The position numbers were made by a program, and so were the translations under genes. From positions 1 through 48,233 of the forward strand of contig JARDZW010000003.1 of NCBI GenBank assembly GCA_029240655.1: 48,233 bases of DNA, in the 5' to 3' direction. Below the pieces are notes generated by a model. That model saw nothing but the letters and a program-made list of their open reading frames with translations. It searched no databases and was not told the DNA's origin. Positions 42,801 to 48,233 of this stretch are shown one piece after another (position 1 is the stretch's first letter; the number at the start of each line of letters is the position of its first letter). This stretch comes from Chloroflexota bacterium. GTDB taxonomy: Bacteria > Chloroflexota > Limnocylindria > Limnocylindrales > CSP1-4.

Positions 42801-43138
42801 TCGTGTACCGGGGTTACGGGGCTTCGGGAATCGGTGGACGAGTGTACCGCGAGACCGACGTAAGCCCGGCGCGGGGTAGGCCGGTACTTTCATACGGTGC
42901 GCATGGGCACCGGAAAACACTTGTCGGGGCATCCGCGCGCCCGATCCGTGCCTGACGGGCGGGCCTTACAGACGCATAACTGGCTTGTAACGGGGACCGC
43001 CCCACCCTAGACTTTAGTCCTGATCCTCGGCCACGGGGACCGGTACGAATCTCCGGTAAGCGATCTCCAGAATCGCCCCGATTCTCCGATTCGGCCAGGC
43101 CTTGGCGATGCGATCAAGCAGATGATTGGGGGAGCCGC
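42801..43138. other. Intergenic region upstream of the sugar transferase gene, about 340 nt
   Basis: No credible gene. Base composition is visibly lower in GC between 42870 and 43020. It holds a 6-bp hairpin CGGTGC/GCACCG (42895-42912) and a promoter-like element at 42985-43013. A roughly 120-nt presumptive leader follows before the GTG at 43139. The leader includes two copies of the word CGATTC (43079, 43091) but no structure I recognise. Confidence 0.5.
42985..43013 (+). promoter_or_regulatory. Sigma70-like promoter for the sugar transferase gene
   Basis: TTGTAA (42985-42990), 17-nt spacer, TAGACT (43008-43013), in a relatively AT-rich stretch. It resembles the TTGACG-N17-TAGACC element at 7097. 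A transcript starting near 43020 would have a leader of about 120 nt. Confidence 0.5.
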
Positions 43139-44542
43139 GTGATTCGCCGATATGTGACGGTGCTTCGCCTTGCCTTGATGGCGGCGGACGCTGCATCGTC
43201 GCTGGTCTTATTTGCCGCGATCTCGACGATCGTTCTTGGCCCTGATTGGCGCGCGGGCTGGGAGCAGAGCACGCAGACCGACGGCATCATCCCGGCCCTC
43301 GCGTATGCGTTGGCCTGGATCAGCGCATCTTGGCTCGTCGGGCTGTATCGCCCTCGTGCGCTCTGGACCATGCTCGGCGACCTGCGCGAGATCGTTCGGC
43401 TGGGAGCCACGGTCGCGTCCGCGACGATCATCGTCATCTTTGCCTTGAACCTCGACGAGGTCAGCCGGCCGCTGATGGTGTCGCTGTTCGTAGCGCAGAT
43501 GGCTGTCACGTTCGTCTCGCGCGTGCTGATCCGGAAGACCTTCGGCTGGCTCCGCATCCGCGGCTACAACACCCGACAGCTGCTCATCCTCGGGACCGGT
43601 GACGCCGCCCAGAACTTCGCCAAGCTCGTCGAGCGCCACCCGGATCTGGGACTCGACATCATCGGCTTCCTGCGGCCGCATGAGCGCGGACCCGTCAGCG
43701 TGGATGGCCCGATCCTTGGGAACCTCGATGATCTGGAGCGGTTGTTCCGCGAAGAGGTCATCGATGAGGTCGCGATCTGCCTCCCGGTCAACGATTGGGA
43801 GTTCATCGATCCAGTGACGGTGCTCTGCCGTGAGGAGGGCAAACCGGTACGGATCCCGTTGGCCGACATCGGGCTGGCCTGGTTCTCCGGCCGGGTGGAA
43901 GACCTCGACGGGATCCCGGTGCTGTCACATATCCACGTCCCAGACCAGGCCCTTGCCATGTTCGCCAAGCGGCTGGTCGACATCGCGCTCTCCACGCTGG
44001 GCCTCATCGTTCTCAGCCCGCTGTTCCTCACCGTCGCAGCCGCGATGATCCTCACGGAGGGCCGGCCGGTCTTCTTCCGACAGGTTCGAGTGGGCCTCCA
44101 CGGACGGAAGTTCACCATGGTCAAGTTCCGCACGATGGTTGCCGACGCGGAGGAGCGCTACGCCGAGGTCGCGGCGATGTCGGACACGCAGGGTGCCGCG
44201 TTCAAGATGACCAACGACCCGCGGATCACGCGCATCGGCGCCTTCCTGCGCAAGACGAGTATCGATGAGCTGCCACAGCTCTGGAACGTCCTGCGCGGCG
44301 AGATGAGCATCGTCGGACCCCGCCCGGCGCCGCCCCGCGAGGTCGCCGAGTACGACCTCTGGCATCGGCGTCGTCTCTCGGTGAAACCGGGGATCACCGG
44401 TCTCTGGCAGGTCGAGGCTCGCATGGACGAGAGCTTCGACCGACGTGCCAGCCTGGATCTCAGCTACATCGACGGCTGGTCGATGTGGCTTGACCTCAAG
44501 ATCATCGTCCGGACCCTCCCGGCGATGCTCCAGGGTCGCTGA
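43139..44542 (+). CDS. Polyprenyl-phosphate hexose-1-phosphate transferase (WbaP/WcaJ family)
   Basis: A 467-residue initiating glycosylphosphotransferase. Four hydrophobic helices (about 10-110) lead into a Rossmann-like domain (about 140-260, [21 protein letters not shown]). A membrane-reentrant helix and the catalytic bacterial sugar transferase domain (about 275-467) follow, with [17 protein letters not shown], the [21 protein letters not shown] signature and [13 protein letters not shown]. It transfers hexose-1-phosphate from a UDP-sugar to undecaprenyl phosphate, the first step of the repeat unit built by the glycosyltransferases at 20471-29863. The start is GTG 43139 with GGGGGAG four nt upstream. 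It stands alone on the plus strand with its own promoter, apart from the main run. Confidence 0.93.
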   Translation: MIRRYVTVLRLALMAADAASSLVLFAAISTIVLGPDWRAGWEQSTQTDGIIPALAYALAWISASWLVGLYRPRALWTMLGDLREIVRLGATVASATIIVIFALNLDEVSRPLMVSLFVAQMAVTFVSRVLIRKTFGWLRIRGYNTRQLLILGTGDAAQNFAKLVERHPDLGLDIIGFLRPHERGPVSVDGPILGNLDDLERLFREEVIDEVAICLPVNDWEFIDPVTVLCREEGKPVRIPLADIGLAWFSGRVEDLDGIPVLSHIHVPDQALAMFAKRLVDIALSTLGLIVLSPLFLTVAAAMILTEGRPVFFRQVRVGLHGRKFTMVKFRTMVADAEERYAEVAAMSDTQGAAFKMTNDPRITRIGAFLRKTSIDELPQLWNVLRGEMSIVGPRPAPPREVAEYDLWHRRRLSVKPGITGLWQVEARMDESFDRRASLDLSYIDGWSMWLDLKIIVRTLPAMLQGR

Positions 44543-44670
44543 CCGGACGACGGCGACACCCACTCGCGCGCCGCCACGGTCGACGGATCGAGCCAGGTAC
44601 CCTGATCATCGAGCGCTGCACCGACGCCAGGGGTCGAGCCGTCTTCGGCGATGGCCCGCTCGAGCCTGGT

Positions 44671-44687
44671 GTCGCCCGGCTGGCGAC
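44671..44687. terminator. Weak hairpin between convergent genes
   Basis: GTCGCC-CGGCT-GGCGAC (44671-44687), a 6-bp stem just before the minus-strand stop at 44690 and 129 nt after the sugar transferase stop. No T tract. Confidence 0.3.
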
Positions 44688-44689
44688 CG

Positions 44690-47185
44690 TCAGGGAGCCG
44701 GGCGGAGAGCGACCAGCTGGCCGATGTTGACGCCGCTGGTGGCGGCGAGGGCGACCCGTGTGCCGGTCGCACCGGCTGCGGGCACGAGCTCGTCGGCGCC
44801 GGCGGTCGTGACCTTGTAGGTGTTGGTCGACGGCACGGCCTGGTCGTAGCGCTCGGTCATGCCGGCCGGTGAAGTCTCCGTCGTGAGCTGCGCGATGCCG
44901 AACAGGCCGACGAGCATGCGGCCAGGCCCGGTCGTCGTGATCGATGGCGCGGTGATCGATGTCGAGGAGGCGTTGACCCCGCCGCCGTGGGCGTCGATCG
45001 GACCCGTCGGATCGACGCCGCTGTAGGCGACGATGCCGCCGGTGGCCGACTGGCTGCTCGACAGGATGAACACGTACGACGTCGGCTCCGAGGCCCCGGC
45101 GATGCGCACGAACACGGCCTGACGGATCGTCGAGCCGCTGAGGTCCTGGCGGACGAGGGTCCAGCCCGCGGGCGGCGTGATCGTCGGGCCGCCGCGGCTG
45201 GCGATGGTCGCCAGCATCGCGTCGCCGGCCGCGAGCCCGGCCGGCCGCGGGATGGTGACCGAGGTCGTGGTCGCGTTGGCGGCCGAGCTCGCGCCCCGGA
45301 AGGCGATGCCCGCCGATGGCGGCGGGGCCGCCCCGGTCGTGAACGACCAGGTCACGGGATTGAGTGCGTTGCCCGTGCCGTCGGTGATGCCCGCGGTCAG
45401 GCTGGCGGTGTAGGTCGTGTCGGCCGCGAGGTTCGCGTTCGGGTCGAGCGTGGCCGTCCGCGACGGCCCGTCGTAGGTCACGCTGGCGGCGACCGGGCCG
45501 CCGCTGCTCGCGAGCGTGAAGGTCGTGCCCGACACGCCCGTGACGGGCTCGCTGAACGTGGCCGTCACGTTCGTCCCGACCGCGACATCGGTGGCTAGAT
45601 CGGTCGGGCTGCGGCCGGACACGGTCGGCGCGGTCTCGTCGGGATCTGCCGTGGTGAAGGCCCACTCGAGCGGCGCAAGGTCGTTGCCCGCAACATCCTC
45701 GATCCCGGTGAGCAGGCGCGCCGTGTACGTCGTGCCGGCACTGAGATTCGCGCTCGGGTTCAACGTCGCCGTGCGAGCGGGACCGTCGTAGGTGATCGTG
45801 GCCGCGATCGGCCCGCCATCCGAACTCAGGGTGAATGTCGATCCGCTGACGCCCGTCACGGGCTCGCTGAAGGTGGCGGTCACGTTCGACCCGACGGCCA
45901 CGTCCGTGGCACTCGGCGACGGGCTGCGGCCGGTGACGGTCGGTGCGGTCGTGTCCGACCCGCCACCCCCGAAGATGTCGCCGTGCCAGTAGCGCCTGGT
46001 CGTGTCGTCGAACGCCATGACGATCAGACCGGAGACCGATGTCGCATTCTGCTTGGTGCTCGTCGGGTTGTTCATGTCGTCGCTGCTGGCGTCGTGGATC
46101 ACCGTGGTTCCGACACCGGTCCCGAACCCGATGGACCCACGCGGCGACGTCTTCTCGACGATCGAGCCGCCTGCCCCGCCGCGGGTCATGTAGACCCGGA
46201 AGCGGTCGTTCGCCTCGTCGACGATGAGGATCGGTCGCGTATGGTCCTGCGTCCTGATGCCGACGGGATGGTTGGTCCATGACCCGTCCGTGGCGCGGAC
46301 GAGGAAGACGATCTGCGGGTCGGTGCTGGTCTTGACCACCGCGAACACGCGACCACTTGCGTCTGTCTTGAGGTTGAGGTGATCGTCGGCCACGCCGGAA
46401 CCGGAGAAGGCGGTCTCGGCCGCCGACCAGCTCGTATCCGCCTGCCCGTCCGTGTGGATCGCGAACCGGTCGGCCGACGCGTCCTGGTCGCTCCACATGA
46501 GACCGATCTTGTTGCCACCGAAGGCGATCAGGCTCGAGATGTCATCCCCGTCGACGGTGCCGGCGGCGGTTAGGGCGAAGGGCGTTCCCCATGCCGCATC
46601 GCTCGTCGTGCTGCGGTTGACCCAGATCTGGCCGCCTTGCTCCCACGTCGCCCAGAGCTTGCCCGTACTGTCCTTGTCGATGATGAGCGTCTCGGATCTG
46701 ACCGCGTTGATCGTGGCGGGGAACCCGCTGTCGAGCGTATACGCGTCCGTCGACCCGTCGTAACTGTACCGGTACAGTCGCGACAACCCGGAGCCGTCGC
46801 CCTCGCTGAACGTATGCGAGGCGACATACAACTTCGTCCCGTCCCAGAGGATGTCGGCTCGCGTCGAGCTGCGATCGTCGAGCCTCGTGTTCGTCCGGGA
46901 CCACGTTTCGGTCGAGCGATCGAGCTTCCAGATGTAGAAGTCCGACGTCGCGACGTCCCACATGCTGGCCCACCACGACCCGTCGTTGAACCAGACCTTG
47001 GCCTGGGGCTTGGAGCCGGTCGGCGCGGCGCCGGCGCCCGTGCCGTCGGGGCCCTGGAATCCCACGTCACCCGGATCAGCGCGGGCGGACAGGGGCGCGA
47101 GCAGGACGAGGCTGGCCGCAAGCAGCACCGGGGCCAGGCGCAGGGCGCCTCGAAGCCTCGATCCGGACCCCGGACTCGCGAGCAT
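44690..47185 (-). CDS. Secreted beta-propeller protein with two Ig-like domains
   Basis: An 831-residue exported protein. Signal peptide 1-36 (LAPVLLAASLVLLAPLSARA); sialidase-like propeller about 40-405 with the motif series HLNLKTDASGRVFAVVKTS, DHTRPILIVD and TSTKQ, shared with the protein at 38888. Two SbsA/Big_5-type Ig-like domains follow (411-516 and 517-620), each with ATDVAVG, TATFSEPVTGVSG, TATL and a closing FTT strand. A C-terminal beta-rich domain (about 626-831) matches the product at 47543. The C terminus has no sortase or PEP-CTERM signal. Probable role is a surface or matrix adhesin or glycan-binding protein. ATG 47185 lacks a clear ribosome site and sits at the edge of a long-range inverted repeat. 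Confidence 0.82.
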   Translation of the reverse strand: MLASPGSGSRLRGALRLAPVLLAASLVLLAPLSARADPGDVGFQGPDGTGAGAAPTGSKPQAKVWFNDGSWWASMWDVATSDFYIWKLDRSTETWSRTNTRLDDRSSTRADILWDGTKLYVASHTFSEGDGSGLSRLYRYSYDGSTDAYTLDSGFPATINAVRSETLIIDKDSTGKLWATWEQGGQIWVNRSTTSDAAWGTPFALTAAGTVDGDDISSLIAFGGNKIGLMWSDQDASADRFAIHTDGQADTSWSAAETAFSGSGVADDHLNLKTDASGRVFAVVKTSTDPQIVFLVRATDGSWTNHPVGIRTQDHTRPILIVDEANDRFRVYMTRGGAGGSIVEKTSPRGSIGFGTGVGTTVIHDASSDDMNNPTSTKQNATSVSGLIVMAFDDTTRRYWHGDIFGGGGSDTTAPTVTGRSPSPSATDVAVGSNVTATFSEPVTGVSGSTFTLSSDGGPIAATITYDGPARTATLNPSANLSAGTTYTARLLTGIEDVAGNDLAPLEWAFTTADPDETAPTVSGRSPTDLATDVAVGTNVTATFSEPVTGVSGTTFTLASSGGPVAASVTYDGPSRTATLDPNANLAADTTYTASLTAGITDGTGNALNPVTWSFTTGAAPPPSAGIAFRGASSAANATTTSVTIPRPAGLAAGDAMLATIASRGGPTITPPAGWTLVRQDLSGSTIRQAVFVRIAGASEPTSYVFILSSSQSATGGIVAYSGVDPTGPIDAHGGGVNASSTSITAPSITTTGPGRMLVGLFGIAQLTTETSPAGMTERYDQAVPSTNTYKVTTAGADELVPAAGATGTRVALAATSGVNIGQLVALRPAP
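45326..45955 (-). repeat. Tandem duplication encoding two Ig-like domains
   Basis: Two consecutive units of about 318 and 312 nt (45638-45955 and 45326-45637) encode the paired Ig-like domains. The protein copies share ATDVAVG(S/T)NVTATFSEPVTGVSG and TYDGP(A/S)RTATL. DNA identity is high but not complete, so this is an older or drifting duplication. Such in-frame repeats can change copy number by recombination. Confidence 0.8.
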
Positions 47186-47320
47186 GAAGCCTATGACGTC
47201 CGCCGGCCGATCCGAACCGCCTCCAGGGACATTGGCCGCACGGTCCGCGACTCGCCCTGACTCCGCGAGCGGACGGGCGGCTTGAGTCGCGGACGCGCGG
47301 TGATCGCGCGATAGGCTTCA
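47185..47320 (-). promoter_or_regulatory. Long-range inverted repeat enclosing the leader of the 831-residue protein gene
   Basis: TGAAGCCTAT (47185-47194) and ATAGGCTTCA (47311-47320) are perfect 10-nt complements, 116 nt apart. On the minus-strand transcript the 3' arm ends with the first base of the AUG at 47185. Pairing would therefore bury the translation start region. This suggests a start-occluding leader structure, but chance has not been excluded. Confidence 0.35.
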
Positions 47321-47542
47321 GATGTGGGCACGGTCTCCCCAGTCCCCCTGCTCGTCGAAGACGAGCATGTCTCATCTCTGTGGTCTAGCCCGATGACTCC
47401 GGTGGACCTGGCGGCGTCCAGCGGGTAGCCCAAAGTACCATCCAGAAGCCTTGCTCCGCCAGCGGGTGCCGTCCCGATGGTGCGTCGGCGCACCACTGAA
47501 CGAAATCCGAGCGGCCCCGCACGGCGCGAAGGCAGAGCGGCG
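47186..47542. other. Intergenic region between two secreted-protein genes, about 360 nt
   Basis: No gene seen on either strand. It holds the inverted repeat arms described for the 831-residue gene leader and an 8-bp perfect hairpin at 47349-47367. The region also lies downstream of the gene ending at 47543, so it serves as terminator for that gene and promoter for the next minus-strand gene. No clear -35/-10 pair was found. Confidence 0.5.
47349..47367 (-). terminator. Perfect 8-bp hairpin downstream of the partial secreted gene
   Basis: TGCTCGTC-GAA-GACGAGCA (47349-47367), with a TTC loop on the minus strand, about 175 nt after the stop at 47543. No T run follows in the minus direction, so terminator function is uncertain. 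Confidence 0.4.
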
Positions 47543-48233
47543 CTAGGGCGCGAAGACGACCAGCTGGGCGGCACTTACGGAGCTGCCCGAGGCTCGCGCG
47601 GCGAGCGGGCCGATCCGTCCCACGTTGGCCGAGCCAGCCGAGACCTCGAGGGAGATCTTGTAGGTGCCCGCCGTCGAAGCGGCCTCGCCGAGCTCCGTCA
47701 TCCCTGCGGGCGCCGAGATCGACGTCGATCGAGCCGCGGCGAAGAACCCAAGGACGAGGCTCCGGTTCGCGTTGACGTTCGTGGCCGGACTGATGATGTC
47801 CGATGCCTTGGCGTTGACGCGACCAGCGGCCTCCGACAGGCTGCTGCCCGATCCACGGAGTGCAACGATCGCGCCAGACGCTGCCTGGGATGCGCTGAAC
47901 TTCCACGTGTACGAGGCCGGCTCGCTCGATCCGGCGACTCGGGTGTAGGTCGCGAGTGTGGTGATCGTCCCGTTCACCTCGATGCCGACGAGCTTCCAAC
48001 CGCCCGGAGCCTCGATGGTTGGGGATCCGCGAACACCGACCGCGGCGATCAGCTGGTCACCTGGCCTCGCTCCTGCGGGCCGCTCGATCACGACCGAGGT
48101 GGCCGTGCCGTTGGCGCCGACCGAGGTGGACCGGATGTCGACCTTGGCACTATCGACCTTTTGCAGCGTGTCGGTGACCGGGGGCGCCTGCGTGGGCGCC
48201 TCCGTCGGCGCGGGGCTGGCGGTCGGGGCCGGG
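47543..48233 (-). CDS. Secreted protein, C-terminal part (5' end outside window)
   Basis: The minus-strand frame is open from the TAG at 47543-47545 to the window edge; the GTG at 48091 in the ORF track is internal. The first visible residues are a Pro/Thr/Ala linker (PAPTASPAPTEAPTQAPP), and the rest is one beta-rich domain of about 200 residues. It has the same pattern as the C terminus of the 831-residue protein: GANGTATSVVIERPAGARPGDQLIA, APGGWKLVG, a YTRVAGSSEPASYTWKFS strand pair, and APAGMTELGE. This recurring domain occurs in many exported proteins of GC-rich soil bacteria; I cannot name it with confidence. Paralogy to the neighbour suggests a family of surface proteins. Confidence 0.75.
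   Translation of the reverse strand, partial: PAPTASPAPTEAPTQAPPVTDTLQKVDSAKVDIRSTSVGANGTATSVVIERPAGARPGDQLIAAVGVRGSPTIEAPGGWKLVGIEVNGTITTLATYTRVAGSSEPASYTWKFSASQAASGAIVALRGSGSSLSEAAGRVNAKASDIISPATNVNANRSLVLGFFAAARSTSISAPAGMTELGEAASTAGTYKISLEVSAGSANVGRIGPLAARASGSSVSAAQLVVFAP

Noticed and set aside
1-48233. CRISPR arrays, tRNA or rRNA genes, insertion sequences, prophage
   Set aside because: No repeat-spacer pattern, tRNA arms, rRNA stretches, transposase motifs or phage structural genes were seen in any intergenic gap.

Overview
The window is about 48 kb of very GC-rich bacterial chromosome. Coding density is high, overlaps of the ATGA or GTGA type are frequent, and GTG and TTG starts are common. 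I see no rRNA, tRNA, CRISPR array, insertion sequence or phage gene. Gene content (a leuA-leuB-cimA amino-acid operon, a polymer locus without an outer-membrane Wza exporter, many secreted beta-propeller and Ig-like proteins) suggests a monoderm, soil- or water-type lineage. Chloroflexota (Limnocylindria-like) is my best guess and an actinobacterium the alternative. This is inference from gene style, not a phylogeny.

Bases 1-4824 (+): a tightly coupled amino-acid operon. It runs from the 3' end of leuA through leuB, cimA and a free-standing LeuA-type regulatory domain to pheA. Three copies of the same allosteric domain lie within 4 kb. Bases 4832-15604 are housekeeping and catabolic genes: mscL with a C-terminal zinc ribbon, a HerA/DUF853 ATPase, a small secreted protein, PPK2, an aldehyde dehydrogenase, a LysE exporter, and a three-gene acyl-CoA set (acyl-CoA dehydrogenase, ADP-forming acyl-CoA synthetase, enoyl-CoA hydratase). 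A strong imperfect hairpin closes this block.

Bases 15681-44542: an exopolysaccharide locus. A secreted alginate-lyase-like enzyme and a Kelch lipoprotein lead into a long minus-strand run, 35791 down to 18900. In transcription order it encodes flippase, MTase-like/APH fusion, HprK-like protein, a second MTase-like/APH fusion, GT4, thymidylate-kinase-like protein, ATP-grasp, NodB deacetylase, a Wzz/BY-kinase-like protein, GalE, GT4, GT2 and a Wzy/WaaL-type polymerase. A nucleotidyltransferase-thymidylate-kinase fusion lies just upstream. A second alginate-lyase-like enzyme, a propeller protein and two membrane-anchored proteins follow. The initiating polyprenyl-phosphate sugar transferase is at 43139.

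Two features stand out. First, the polymer locus is unusually rich in kinase-fold and ATP-binding proteins, centred on an APH / HprK-like / APH triad with coupled reading frames. Second, both the HprK-like protein and the BY-kinase-like chain-length protein have lost the canonical P-loop lysine, while the two APH domains keep their catalytic residues. Bases 44690-48233 (-): two large secreted proteins that share a C-terminal beta-rich domain. The first is an 831-residue propeller with two tandem Ig-like domains and is a paralogue of the propeller at 38888.
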